From Spirosoma oryzae (GTDB taxonomy: Bacteria > Bacteroidota > Bacteroidia > Cytophagales > Spirosomataceae), in contig NZ_PVTE01000010.1 in the NCBI RefSeq assembly GCF_003002825.1, forward strand, positions 1 through 64,000: a stretch of DNA of 64,000 nucleotides. Direction: 5' to 3'. Numbering within the stretch: position 1 is the first letter of the stretch; the number at the start of each line of letters is the position of its first letter. Both the position numbers and the translations under genes were made by a program. This document shows positions 7,688 to 16,339 of this stretch, in pieces. The notes under the pieces are model-generated. The model saw only the letters and a list, made by a program, of their open reading frames with translations. It did not search any database and was not told where the DNA came from.

Positions 7688-8107
7688 TTACTCGGGACCG
7701 CCTACAAGATATTCTGCAATTGTTAAAATTCGGGTTTCCCGAAATTGCTGCATATCGAGCAAGTCTTTGTCACCTGTTATAAGATGGGTGGCTCGACCAT
7801 CAACAGCAAGCGCCAGCAGAAAGTCATCTTTCTCATCACGGCATTCAACTACGACGCTACTGACATCAATAAACTCTGCCCGGTTGCGAAGTTGGTATGT
7901 TAGCTCGTTGAGGTCGTCTAGTGAAAAGAATTTTCTGAATTTGGGGCGACACGCAACGTCTATAAATTCTGCGAATAGTCGATCGCTGAAGAGCAGCGTA
8001 GCCAACTGCTTGTTCAGCAACTGATCGAGTTTTACGTAGTTGTTTGTCAGCAGGAAGCTAATCCAGAGATTCGTGTCAACAATAAGTCTGGCTTTATTTC
8101 CTGGCAT
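7688..8107 (-). CDS. PIN-domain toxin of a type II toxin-antitoxin pair
   Basis: The 139-residue protein is of the COG1569 PIN family. Acidic metal-binding residues are visible at D11 (VDTNLW), E47 (LFAEFID), D95 (DEKDDFLLALA) and D113 (LITGDKDLL), and the family-typical SVVVECRDEKDD motif is intact, so the RNase fold should be active. PIN toxins cleave RNA and are blocked by the partner protein. Its start overlaps the end of the antitoxin gene by 14 bases, implying translational coupling. Its stop (7688-7690) lies a few bases from the molybdopterin-subunit remnant. Confidence 0.88.
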   Translation of the reverse strand: MPGNKARLIVDTNLWISFLLTNNYVKLDQLLNKQLATLLFSDRLFAEFIDVACRPKFRKFFSLDDLNELTYQLRNRAEFIDVSSVVVECRDEKDDFLLALAVDGRATHLITGDKDLLDMQQFRETRILTIAEYLVGGPE

Positions 8108-8309
8108 GCCATTCAGTTCTAACGGATTCTACTTCCGCCGTGATCTCCTCGAGCGACGGCGCTTCGTCAGAATGGGCACGCAGTTTATTGACAATGTGCT
8201 GAAAATTATCACTGCCAGCCTGACGGATGGCGATTAAATCGAGTGCCGCCAAGTCTTCCAGTAGCTGGGTAGCTTTCGGATTCAAGATGTCAATCTGGAG
8301 CGTTGTCAT
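8094..8309 (-). CDS. Antitoxin partner of the PIN toxin
   Basis: The 71-residue protein starts MTTLQIDILNPKATQLLEDL, a pattern common in small antitoxins that precede COG1569 PIN toxins, and ends in a charged helix with an Arg/Lys tail suited to wrap into the toxin. It is the first gene of the pair and overlaps the toxin by 14 bases. It should neutralise the toxin and repress the operon (family knowledge; no operator was recognised). It sits directly downstream of the intact molybdopterin-subunit gene and its terminator. Confidence 0.8.
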   Translation of the reverse strand: MTTLQIDILNPKATQLLEDLAALDLIAIRQAGSDNFQHIVNKLRAHSDEAPSLEEITAEVESVRTEWHARK

Positions 8310-8351
8310 AACTTAAATATACCTCTTTTCCTGATATTGGCGATATGAAAA

Positions 8352-8389
8352 ACTCCGCTGCACCTACGTAAAGATAGCTACAGCGGAGT
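8352..8389 (-). terminator. Terminator of the PaoABC-type operon
   Basis: Arms ACTCCGCTG (8352-8360) and CAGCGGAGT (8381-8389) form a stem followed on the minus strand by TTTTTCAT. It ends the three-gene molybdenum hydroxylase operon 20 bases after its stop. Its outer half (ACTCC/GGAGT) matches the remnant's terminator, while the inner pairs differ in a compensated way. Confidence 0.7.
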
Positions 8390-8408
8390 AAAATCGAAAC
8401 AATGCAGG

Positions 8409-10652
8409 TTACACCAGCTTCTGCATCACTTTATCGGGGGTGATGGGCAGGTCGCGGATACGTTGGCCGGTGGCGTTGAAGACTGCGTTGGAGACGGCAG
8501 CCGCAAAACCGATCAGGGCAATCTCCCCCATCCCTTTGGCACCCATCGGATTGATGTACGGATCGGGTTTGTCGATGACGATGGTTTCCGTATGCGGTAC
8601 GTCGGCGCTGGTGGCTACGTGGTAGTCGCCGAGGTTGTTGTTGACGTAGCGGCCAAAACGGTGGTCGATGACAGCTTCTTCGGTCAGCGCCATGCCGATG
8701 CCGCCGGCTACGCCCCCGATCATCTGACTAGCCGCCGTCTTTGGGCTGACGATCCGGCCGGAGTCGGCCACGCTGACGGCTTTCGACACGCGAACGACGC
8801 CCGTAACAGGGTGAACGCGTACCTGTACGAAATGCACGGAGAACGAATACATCGAGTATTTCTCACCCTCCGAGCCGCCTTTCGACTGCTGCGTTTTGTC
8901 GATCGTTGTCAGGTTGTTGCTGCGCATCAGATCGGCCACGGCCACTTTCTTGCTGCGGTCGGTTTCCAGGTAGAGCATGCCGTCGGCGAGAGTCAGGTCG
9001 TCGGCTTTACTACCGGCTAGGGGAGAGCCGGACTTAGTCGCCAGGTCGGCCAGGGTATTTTTGACCGTCGTACAGACGTCATAGACAGCCGAACCAACCG
9101 TCGATGTAATGGTCGAGCCACCCTGCATCGGTGCGTTGGGCAGCGACGTATCGCCATAGTCGACCTTGATGCGGTCGACCGGAACGCCCAATACGTTGTG
9201 GGCGATCATTGCCATCGCTGTACCCGTACCCGGCCCAATGTCGGTGACGCCACATTGTACCGTTAGCGAACCGTCGGCGTTTAGAATGGCGCGGGCCGTT
9301 GCCTGTCCACGACTGGCGTTGAACGTGCCCGAACTCATGCCGTAGCCAACGAGCCATTCGCCGTCGCGGTTGCTGCCGGGCTGATTGCTGCGTTTGTTCC
9401 AGCCGATGGCGTCAGCCCCCCGCTGGTACGCTTCTTTCAGGTTTTTGTCCGAGTAAGGCCGGTTGTGTTCGGGGTCGGTTTCGGTATAGTTACGCAGGCG
9501 GAACTCGATTGGGTCTAGGTTGAGCTTGTGGGCCATCTCGTCCATAGCTGATTCGAGCGCAAAAGCACCCGTTGCTTCGCCCGGTCCGCGCATCCAGATG
9601 GGTACCCCCCGGTCGAGCGGGACGATTTTGTAACGTGTGCTCACGTTGGGACAGTCGTACATGAACTTCGTCATGTTGACGGTACCTTCCGTAAAGTCTT
9701 CGTAACTGGCCGTTTCGCCGGTGGCCGCGTGCGCAATACCGATCAGTTTGCCGTTCGAATCCGCCCCCATATTGATCGTCTGCACCGTGCGGGGGCGGTG
9801 TCCCACCAGCGTAAACATCTGCGAGCGCGTCATGACCAGTTTCACCGGCCGACCGATCTTCCGCGCAATGGCGACGACGGCGGTTTCCTGGGGCCACGTG
9901 CGCAGGGCCATGCCAAAGCCCCCGCCCATGAATTCGGTATGAACGTGGATGTTGTCGGGACTGATTTTGAACGCCTGCGCAATAGCCCGCTGCGTGGCTT
10001 TTACGCCTTGCGTTTTGGCGTAAATCATCAGCTTGTCGTCGCTCTCCCAGTTTGCCAGAATACCGTGCATTTCCATGGGGTTATGCACCTCAATCGGAAT
10101 GGTGTAATTGGCTTCCAGGGTTATCGGGGCCGTTTTGTAACCATCGGCGGTACCCCGTACGTAGTCGGCAGCGCGTTCGCCTTTGGGCGTTACGCCGTCT
10201 GCCAGATGCTTTGCCAGATCGGTGCGGGCTGTTTGCTTCTTGTACGTCGCCTTGACCAGCGAAGCCGCGTAGGTGGCCCGCTCAAACGTGTCGGCCACGA
10301 CCATCGCAATGGGTTGTCCGTCGAACAGAATCGCGTTCGTGTGCAGAATTCGATATTTTTCGCCACCCGATGGCGGACCCGGTGGGGGACCGTTGCCGTT
10401 TCCCTGCGCCGGAGCGTCCCAGCCGGGAATTGGGGGCATATTCTGATGCGTGAACACACCGACGACGCCCGGCGCGTTTTCCGCCTTTTTGGTGTCGATG
10501 CTCGCGATCGAACCTTTGGCAATGTCGCTGCTGACGATGACGCAGTAGGTCATGCTGGGCATGGTGAATTCCGCGAAATACTTGGCCCCGCCGGTCACTT
10601 TCATCCGCCCGTCGACCCGGTCTATGGGCGGGTTTTTCGTGTCTTTTGTCAT
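8409..10652 (-). CDS. paoC: Aldehyde oxidoreductase, molybdenum cofactor subunit (PaoC/YagR type)
   Basis: The 747-residue protein is the large subunit of a xanthine-oxidase-family enzyme that hydroxylates aldehydes or heterocycles. It opens with the DRVDGRMKVTGGAKYFAEF signature and has cofactor-binding FMGGGFGMALRTWPQETAV, a mid GPGTGTAMAMIAHN loop, and the base Glu at residue 710 in GAKGMGEIALIGFA. It has no Tat signal; it would be exported with the 2Fe-2S subunit. It is last in the operon, two bases after the FAD-subunit stop. The decayed copy of its 3' end lies at 7609-7682. Substrate cannot be assigned; paoC is used for the subfamily. Confidence 0.9.
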   Translation of the reverse strand: MTKDTKNPPIDRVDGRMKVTGGAKYFAEFTMPSMTYCVIVSSDIAKGSIASIDTKKAENAPGVVGVFTHQNMPPIPGWDAPAQGNGNGPPPGPPSGGEKYRILHTNAILFDGQPIAMVVADTFERATYAASLVKATYKKQTARTDLAKHLADGVTPKGERAADYVRGTADGYKTAPITLEANYTIPIEVHNPMEMHGILANWESDDKLMIYAKTQGVKATQRAIAQAFKISPDNIHVHTEFMGGGFGMALRTWPQETAVVAIARKIGRPVKLVMTRSQMFTLVGHRPRTVQTINMGADSNGKLIGIAHAATGETASYEDFTEGTVNMTKFMYDCPNVSTRYKIVPLDRGVPIWMRGPGEATGAFALESAMDEMAHKLNLDPIEFRLRNYTETDPEHNRPYSDKNLKEAYQRGADAIGWNKRSNQPGSNRDGEWLVGYGMSSGTFNASRGQATARAILNADGSLTVQCGVTDIGPGTGTAMAMIAHNVLGVPVDRIKVDYGDTSLPNAPMQGGSTITSTVGSAVYDVCTTVKNTLADLATKSGSPLAGSKADDLTLADGMLYLETDRSKKVAVADLMRSNNLTTIDKTQQSKGGSEGEKYSMYSFSVHFVQVRVHPVTGVVRVSKAVSVADSGRIVSPKTAASQMIGGVAGGIGMALTEEAVIDHRFGRYVNNNLGDYHVATSADVPHTETIVIDKPDPYINPMGAKGMGEIALIGFAAAVSNAVFNATGQRIRDLPITPDKVMQKLV

Positions 10653-10654
10653 GG

Positions 10655-11674
10655 TCAGGCGGTTTTAGTGGCGATTTTCAAGGCTTCTACAATCGAGTTG
10701 GGGGCCAGCGTCAGCTTGAAGTCATTTTCGCCATGGCCTTTCGCTCCCTTCATGGCTAGTGCTGCCGCCTGTTTGAAATTGTCCTCCGTAGCTGGTTTGC
10801 CTTTGAGGAACTGCTCGGCTTCGGTAAGTCGCCAGGGTTTGTGGGCCACGCCACCCATCGCCAGCCGAACGTTCTGCATCGTTTTCCCCTTCATGTCGAC
10901 GCCAGCTCCGACCGACACCAGCGCGAAGGCATACGACGCCCGGTCACGGACTTTGAGGTAGTGCGAGTTTTTGGCGAAGTTGTTCATCGGCAAATCGATC
11001 GACATAATCAGTTCGCCCGGTTGCAGCGTATTGTCTTTCTGCGGCATATCGCCCGGCAGGCGGTGAAAGTCGACGAACGGAATCGTGCGGTCACCTTTCG
11101 GGCCGGATACGTTTACCGTCGCGTCCAATGCGACGAGGGCGATGCACATATCGCTGGGGTGTACGGCGATACATTTTTCTGACGTGCCGAAAATAGCGTG
11201 CATGCGGTTGTACCCACCGATAGCCCCGCAGCCGTTAGGGCCGTTGGGCTGTCCTTTTTCAGGGCCAGCCTGCACGGGGCTACGCTTGTTGCAGGGCATC
11301 GAGTTGTCGTAGAAATAGGAGCAACGGGTACGCTGCATCATATTGCCGCCTACCGTCGCCATGTTTCGCAACTGGGCCGATGCCCCCGCATTCAACGCCT
11401 GCGACAACAGCGGGAAGTTTTTCTTGACCAGCTCATGCTCGGCTACGGCCGAGTTCTTCGCCATCGCGCCGATCCGCAGACCGGTCGACGTTTTCTCAAT
11501 CGTTGCCAGCGGTAGCTTGTTGATGTCGACAAGGCGTTCCGGGATGATAACTTCCCGTTTCATCAGGTCGATGAGGTTGGTGCCGCCCGCCAGGAAGTAG
11601 GTGCCGCTCTCCTTGGTGACGGCTGAAATCGCGGCCTTGGGGGTCGTAACCCGCGTAAATTGAAACGGATTCAT
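10655..11674 (-). CDS. paoB: Aldehyde oxidoreductase, FAD subunit with 4Fe-4S insertion (PaoB/YagS type)
   Basis: The 339-residue CO-dehydrogenase-flavoprotein-like subunit passes electrons from the iron-sulfur subunit to FAD. The FAD loop is FLAGGTNLIDLMK at 28-40. Cysteines at 118, 128, 149, 168 and 177 (within RTRCSYFYDNSMPCNKRSP and EKCIAVHPSDMCIAL) fit the extra 4Fe-4S cluster known from E. coli PaoB, so this subunit is of the YagS type and not of the plain xanthine dehydrogenase type. Its ATG overlaps the stop of the 2Fe-2S gene (ATGA at 11671-11674) and it is followed after two bases by the molybdenum subunit. Confidence 0.9.
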   Translation of the reverse strand: MNPFQFTRVTTPKAAISAVTKESGTYFLAGGTNLIDLMKREVIIPERLVDINKLPLATIEKTSTGLRIGAMAKNSAVAEHELVKKNFPLLSQALNAGASAQLRNMATVGGNMMQRTRCSYFYDNSMPCNKRSPVQAGPEKGQPNGPNGCGAIGGYNRMHAIFGTSEKCIAVHPSDMCIALVALDATVNVSGPKGDRTIPFVDFHRLPGDMPQKDNTLQPGELIMSIDLPMNNFAKNSHYLKVRDRASYAFALVSVGAGVDMKGKTMQNVRLAMGGVAHKPWRLTEAEQFLKGKPATEDNFKQAAALAMKGAKGHGENDFKLTLAPNSIVEALKIATKTA

Positions 11675-12306
11675 ACCTTTTGCCCTCCCTGTTTTACGTC
11701 CATAATCGCGTCGACAATGTTGGAATACGCACCACAGCGGCAGATGTTGCCGCTCATGTACTCCCGAATTTCATCGGGACTGTCGGCATGTCCTTCGCGG
11801 ATGCAGGCTACCGCCGACATGATCTGGCCGGGGGTACAGTAGCCGCATTGAAAGCCGTCGTGTTTAATGAATGCTTCCTGCATCGGGTGCAACTGATCCC
11901 CGTCGGCCAGGCCTTCGATCGTCGTTACTTTGCAGCCTTCGGTCGTCATGGCCAGCGTCAGGCACGCGTTGACGCGTGTGCCGTCGACGTGGACGGTGCA
12001 GGCACCACACTGCCCGTGATCGCAGCCTTTCTTGGTGCCAGTCAGGTTGAGCTGTTCGCGAAGTAGATCGAGCAGCGTAACGCGGGGTTCGATGTTCAGC
12101 TGCTGGGCCGCGCCGTTGATCGTAACCCGAAGCGGCATTTGCTCGAAGCGGGTCGCTATTGTTTCGTGCAGTCCCTTCTCAACGGCCGTTACGGCGGCCG
12201 GGGGCGTTATGGCGAAAGCCGCCATGATCGACGACTGCTTGAGGAAATCCCGGCGTGATGCGCCCGAATGTTCCGCTGATTCGTCAGGGTGTTGTTGATC
12301 AGCCAT
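11671..12306 (-). CDS. paoA: Aldehyde oxidoreductase, 2Fe-2S subunit with Tat signal (PaoA/YagT type)
   Basis: The 211-residue protein begins with a long N-region and a twin-arginine motif SRRDFLKQS at 17-25 followed by a hydrophobic segment, so the folded complex is probably sent to the periplasm. It contains the plant-ferredoxin-like cluster motif GCDHGQCGACTVHVDG and the second cluster motif CGYCTPGQ ... GNICRCGAY. It is the first gene of the paoABC-like operon and overlaps the FAD subunit by four bases. A 167-base gap separates it from the acetyltransferase upstream, where its promoter should lie. Confidence 0.92.
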   Translation of the reverse strand: MADQQHPDESAEHSGASRRDFLKQSSIMAAFAITPPAAVTAVEKGLHETIATRFEQMPLRVTINGAAQQLNIEPRVTLLDLLREQLNLTGTKKGCDHGQCGACTVHVDGTRVNACLTLAMTTEGCKVTTIEGLADGDQLHPMQEAFIKHDGFQCGYCTPGQIMSAVACIREGHADSPDEIREYMSGNICRCGAYSNIVDAIMDVKQGGQKV

Positions 12307-12473
12307 AGTGTTGTGTTTGTACCAATCGATTCGTCAGAATAGTCTGCTGGTGTAACGAATTGTTGAACAGGTCGGTTAACCGTAGTCGAGGAAACGTAGT
12401 TACTGGCCCTTGCCGTGTGTTCCCGATGGTTCTGCGTACGTGGGTTTAGCTGATGCCCCTTGCGCATTGGCCC

Positions 12474-13049
12474 TTACAATGTTTTGACTACCCTGGCCGG
12501 GACACCAGCCACCACGGTATTGGGTGGTACGTCGCGGCTAACGACGGACCCGGCGGCTACGATGGCGTTCTCGCCGATGGTAATGCCCGGCAGGATGGTC
12601 GCTCCGGCACCAATCCATGCGTTGCGCCTGATGACAACGGGTTGCAGCAGCAGTGTCTTGCGGTCGGCGGGGTCCAGCGGATGATTTTCCGACGTCAGAT
12701 TGACGTGGGGCCCAATCTGTACGTCGTCCTCGATGGTGATGCCGCCAATGTCGAGGAACGAACAGGCGTGGTTGATGAATACGTTTTTGCCCAGCCGGAT
12801 AAAGCGACCGAAGTTGGTATGGAAGGGTGGGAAGATGGTCGTCGATGGGTCGATCGCTGTACCGATTATGTCGCTCAGTCGGCTTCGTACCTGATCGAGT
12901 TCGGTGGCCTGCGCGTTCATCGCAACGCAAAGCCGGATTGTGCGCGCTACGAGTGTGCTAAAGTGGGCGTACAGCGGGTCATCCTTACGAAAGGGTTCAC
13001 CTGTCCGTAACTGCTGAAGAACAGCGTCTTCGTTGAGTTGATCGCTCAT
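12474..13049 (-). CDS. Hexapeptide-repeat O-acetyltransferase (maltose/galactoside acetyltransferase type)
   Basis: The 191-residue protein transfers acetyl groups from acetyl-CoA to a sugar-like acceptor. The N-terminal part is the short mac domain (FRKDDPLYAHFSTLVART). From about residue 75 there are left-handed beta-helix hexapeptide repeats, with the catalytic-site LTSENHPLDPADRK and the closing IVAAGSVVSRDVPPNTVVAG. ATG 13049 is chosen because it overlaps the stop of the upstream gene as ATGA (13046-13049), a typical coupled start. Its place with a cupin and an ABM monooxygenase suggests a small detoxification operon, but the acceptor is unknown. Confidence 0.88.
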   Translation of the reverse strand: MSDQLNEDAVLQQLRTGEPFRKDDPLYAHFSTLVARTIRLCVAMNAQATELDQVRSRLSDIIGTAIDPSTTIFPPFHTNFGRFIRLGKNVFINHACSFLDIGGITIEDDVQIGPHVNLTSENHPLDPADRKTLLLQPVVIRRNAWIGAGATILPGITIGENAIVAAGSVVSRDVPPNTVVAGVPARVVKTL

Positions 13050-13486
13050 TTTTTGTCGTCCAGCTTTTTGAAGAGTAGCGGCATCGTGGCTGGGTCGAGT
13101 GCGGTCATCTCCACCAGTTTCAGCGACTTGACCATGGGCAGCGTCGCGGTTTTGTAGTGTTGAAAGTGGGGCGACTTGATGTGCGCTTCGTACGCGGCCC
13201 GGCTGGCGTAGATCTCCAGTAGCCGTATACTGGTCGGACTGTCTTTCCGGTACATGGGGAAGATACAAATGACGCCCGGCTCCAGCCGTACCGACGCGGC
13301 CGCTTCTTCCGTCAGAATGGCTTTGTAGTTTTCCAGCTCCGCCGGAACAATTTCGATTTCAGCGATACGTACCATCCTGTCCGGCTGCTGGGCCGACGCG
13401 GTGCCTTGACCGATCAGTAGTAACGGCAGGGTCAAGAAAGGAAGAATTGGTTTGATTGCGCTCATACGGCTACGGAAACGGTCCAT
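13046..13486 (-). CDS. Exported antibiotic-biosynthesis-monooxygenase-fold protein (quinol monooxygenase-like)
   Basis: The 146-residue product has a signal peptide (KPILPFLTLPLLLIGQGTAS, then AQQ) followed by an ABM ferredoxin-like domain: IAEIEIVPAELENYKAILTE, LEPGVICIFPMY, IRLLEIYASRAAYEAHIKSP and HFQHYKTATLPMVKSL. Such proteins act without cofactor on quinols or related phenols, or are of unknown function. An alternative ATG at 13465 would shorten the N-region by seven residues. The gene lies 26 bases after the cupin gene and overlaps the acetyltransferase by four bases, so the three are one operon. Confidence 0.83.
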   Translation of the reverse strand: MDRFRSRMSAIKPILPFLTLPLLLIGQGTASAQQPDRMVRIAEIEIVPAELENYKAILTEEAAASVRLEPGVICIFPMYRKDSPTSIRLLEIYASRAAYEAHIKSPHFQHYKTATLPMVKSLKLVEMTALDPATMPLLFKKLDDKK

Positions 13487-13512
13487 GATGGGTGGGTTTT
13501 TGTCGTGACCAG

Positions 13513-13968
13513 TTATGGTTTGCCCGAATAGTCGGCATCCGTTACCCGCCCGAACCAGCTGGTTTTGCCCTTCTGCATAGGGGTGGTGGCGATGTACGTA
13601 ACGCCACTCGTGGGGGTAGCACCATGCCAGTGCTCGACACCCGGCTGGCACCGGATGACATCTCCTTTTCGCACGATCTGCCGGGGCTTGCCCCGCTCCT
13701 GATAATAGCCAACGCCGTTGGTGTAAAGTAGAATCTGACCACCCGGATGGGAATGCCAGTGCAACCGGGCGTCCGGAGCGAACGTCGCCATCGTCGTGCT
13801 GAAGCTGAACGAGCTATCGGCCGGACTTAACTCGTTGAGCCAGATTGTGCCGACCTGATGATCGGTTTTGGCTTGCTCACCCCTGGAAAATAAAGGTGCA
13901 TTTTGTCCCATGACGGAAATCGACAGGGCGGTTCCTGTCAATAGTATGACCAGGTTACGAATAAGCAT
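13513..13968 (-). CDS. Exported cupin-domain protein
   Basis: The 151-residue protein has an N-terminal signal sequence (MLIRNLVILLTGTALSISVM, then GQ) and a single small cupin barrel. Metal-ligand motifs are visible as LHWHSHPGGQILLYTNG and GVEHWHG, which fit the two cupin consensus motifs. The frame upstream of ATG 13968 is open but crosses the intergenic space, so the signal-peptide start is preferred. It is the first gene of the cupin/ABM/acetyltransferase group, 82 bases after the IorB-type gene. Proteins of this type often accompany quinone or aromatic aldehyde detoxification genes; no reaction is assigned. Confidence 0.85.
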   Translation of the reverse strand: MLIRNLVILLTGTALSISVMGQNAPLFSRGEQAKTDHQVGTIWLNELSPADSSFSFSTTMATFAPDARLHWHSHPGGQILLYTNGVGYYQERGKPRQIVRKGDVIRCQPGVEHWHGATPTSGVTYIATTPMQKGKTSWFGRVTDADYSGKP

Positions 13969-14050
13969 GTTTATGGAAGGGCCGTCGGTTGGACGACCCG
14001 CTGTGATCGGGTGAAACAAACGATAGCGTGCAGCAACTGGTTTGCACCGA

Positions 14051-16324
14051 TTAACCCTGGGTACGCTTCTCTGGATCGGGTTTGAACGGTTGGTTGTAGT
14101 GACGCCTGCCGGTGTTTTTGTACAGGGCATTGGCGACGGCTCCGAATACCGGTGGGAACGGTGGTTCGCCCAGTCCGGTTGGGTCGAGGTCGTTTTCGAC
14201 AAAGTGAACATCGACCGTTTTGGGCGCTTCGTTGTGCCGGATCATCCGGTACGTATCGAAGTTGGTTTGCTCGGGTGCCCCGTTTTTGAGGGTCAGGGCA
14301 CCGTAGAACGCATTGCCGATGCCGTCGACAACCGCGCCCTGCACCATATTTTTAGCCGCGTCGGGGTTGACGACGATACCGCAGTCCATCGCACTGAACA
14401 CGCGTTCGACGTAGGGTTGCCCGTCCCGTGTCACCATGTCGACGACGTGGGCTGCGTAGGAGTTATGGCAGAAATAAGCCGCGACACCCCGGCTGTATTG
14501 CTCGTGACCCGGCGTGGCGACGCCCGCTTTTCCCCAGTTCGACTTGTCGCGCACCAGTTCCAGCACACCCGCGTAGCGGTCAGGATCGTACTCGTTGTTG
14601 GTGCCGACCGGCTTTTCTTTGGCCCGTTTTAACAGGTCGAGCCGGAAGGCAATAGGGTCTTTCCCCATGGCTTCGGCCACCTCGTCCAGAAACGACTGTT
14701 CGGCGGCTGCGTTGAAGTTGGAGCGCGGAGCCCGGAACGCACCGATGGTAATGTTGGAGGGGATTTCCCAGCCTTCGGCCAGGTAGTTGTCGATGGCCCC
14801 GGCCGGAAACCGGTTGGCGTGTATCGGATGCTCGGGAATACCGCCCCCCTTTACGTGAAAGGCGATCAGACTTTTGTCGGCATCCAGCGCTGCGCGGTAG
14901 GTGGCCGTGTACATCGGTCGGTAGATGCCGTAGGTCATGTCGTCCTCACGGGTGTAGATCAGTTTGACCGGGGCGTTGGCCTTTTTCGAGACAAGCGCGG
15001 CTTCGTAGAGGTACTGACCATACGCCCGGCGACCAAAGCCACCGCCCATGCGCGTCATCTGAATGTCGATTTTGTCGGCGGGGAGATTCAGGAGTTTAGA
15101 CAGCGTTGGTTCTACCCAGCCCGGTGCCTGCAACGGCCCAACCAGCAACGCTTTTTCAGCCGTAACGTGCGCGAAAAAATTCATCGGCTCCATGCAGTTG
15201 TGGGCCAGGAAGGGGGCGTTGTACGTCCGCTCAATCACCTGAGCCGCGTTTTTGAAAGCCGTTTCGGGGTCGCCGTCTTTGCGGAGTTGCTGCGCCGGTT
15301 GGTTGGCGTATTGGGCCATTTTATCAAGCTGCGCCGTGGTACTCTCCAGGCCACCCGGCACGGTAACCGCCCGTTTGCCGCTCCGCCCGGCCATCGTATC
15401 GGTCGTGTCGCCGGCAGGTTCCCACTGCGCTACGAGCTTTTTACGGGCATTCATCACTTCCCAGGTGGTTTTGCCCACCACAACCAGCAGATCGTTGAAC
15501 GTGCGGGTGTCGAAACCACCCTGCTCAAAGCCGTTTTCGTACAGATTCAGGTTGAACACATTGGTAATTCCCGGCATCTTGAGCGCCTGTGCCGCATCGA
15601 ACGATTTCAGTTTCATGCCAAAGGCGGGCGGGTGCTGAATCATGGCGACGAGCGTACCGGCCGGTTTGTAATCCAGACCGAATAGCGGTTTTCCCGTGAC
15701 GATCTTCTTGCCCTCGACGTTCCGCTTCGACTGGCGTACGATCGTGAAATCCTTCGGCGCTTTCAGTTTCACCCCTTTTGGGATGGGAAGCGTAGCCGCC
15801 TTGCCCGCCATCTCCCCGTAAGTCGCCGATTTTCCACTCGTATGATGCAGAACCCCCGCTTTGGTCGTGATTTCTTCGGCTGGTACGTTCCAGGTCTGGG
15901 CAGCTGCGTCGCGCAATAGCTGCCGGGCGGTGGCTCCGGCTTCGCGGAGCGGTTTCCAGTACATCCTGACCGAGTTGCTGCCGCCGGTAAACTGCGGACC
16001 CAACTTCGCGTTGTCGTGCGGACCCATTTCTACGACTACGTTTTTCCAGTCGACGTCCAGTTCCTCGGCGACCATCATTGGCAGCGACGTCATTACGTTC
16101 TGACCGAATTCGGGATTGGGACACAGGAGTTTCACCACGTTATCGGCGGTGATCTGAATGTAGCCGTTGAGTTGCGCCCATTGCTCGGGTACGTTCAGCG
16201 CCTGAAGTTTATCGGCTGCGTTGACACTCGATAACCAGCTTACACTGAGCATCAGGCCACCACCGGAGAGCAGCGATGTTTTTAGAAAGGAGCGCCGGTC
16301 GTATGTAGTCTTCGTACTTTTCAT
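14051..16324 (-). CDS. IorB-type molybdenum hydroxylase large subunit with Tat signal
   Basis: The 757-residue protein is the molybdopterin-binding subunit of an isoquinoline 1-oxidoreductase-type enzyme. A twin-arginine signal YDRRSFLKTSLLSGGG (R10-R11) predicts periplasmic location. Family motifs include LCPNPEFGQNVMTSLPMMVA, MTRMGGGFGRRAYGQYL, ATGs-equivalent EPMNFFAHV and the C-terminal GLGEPPFPPVFGAVANA with the conserved Glu. With the adjacent 2Fe-2S subunit (15 bases apart) it forms a two-subunit enzyme that lacks an FAD subunit and so should pass electrons to a periplasmic or membrane acceptor such as a cytochrome. It is a different subfamily from the Pao-type enzyme downstream. Confidence 0.9.
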   Translation of the reverse strand: MKSTKTTYDRRSFLKTSLLSGGGLMLSVSWLSSVNAADKLQALNVPEQWAQLNGYIQITADNVVKLLCPNPEFGQNVMTSLPMMVAEELDVDWKNVVVEMGPHDNAKLGPQFTGGSNSVRMYWKPLREAGATARQLLRDAAAQTWNVPAEEITTKAGVLHHTSGKSATYGEMAGKAATLPIPKGVKLKAPKDFTIVRQSKRNVEGKKIVTGKPLFGLDYKPAGTLVAMIQHPPAFGMKLKSFDAAQALKMPGITNVFNLNLYENGFEQGGFDTRTFNDLLVVVGKTTWEVMNARKKLVAQWEPAGDTTDTMAGRSGKRAVTVPGGLESTTAQLDKMAQYANQPAQQLRKDGDPETAFKNAAQVIERTYNAPFLAHNCMEPMNFFAHVTAEKALLVGPLQAPGWVEPTLSKLLNLPADKIDIQMTRMGGGFGRRAYGQYLYEAALVSKKANAPVKLIYTREDDMTYGIYRPMYTATYRAALDADKSLIAFHVKGGGIPEHPIHANRFPAGAIDNYLAEGWEIPSNITIGAFRAPRSNFNAAAEQSFLDEVAEAMGKDPIAFRLDLLKRAKEKPVGTNNEYDPDRYAGVLELVRDKSNWGKAGVATPGHEQYSRGVAAYFCHNSYAAHVVDMVTRDGQPYVERVFSAMDCGIVVNPDAAKNMVQGAVVDGIGNAFYGALTLKNGAPEQTNFDTYRMIRHNEAPKTVDVHFVENDLDPTGLGEPPFPPVFGAVANALYKNTGRRHYNQPFKPDPEKRTQG

Positions 16325-16339
16325 GGTCGAGGAGGGTGT

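Noticed and set aside
8040..8237. Plus-strand small ORF over the toxin-antitoxin junction
   Set aside because: It overlaps both minus-strand genes and shows no independent signal.
9729..10961. 410-codon open frame antisense to the paoB/paoC genes
   Set aside because: It spans two real genes on the other strand, is rich in Arg/His/Gly as expected for a shadow frame, and has no recognisable motif.
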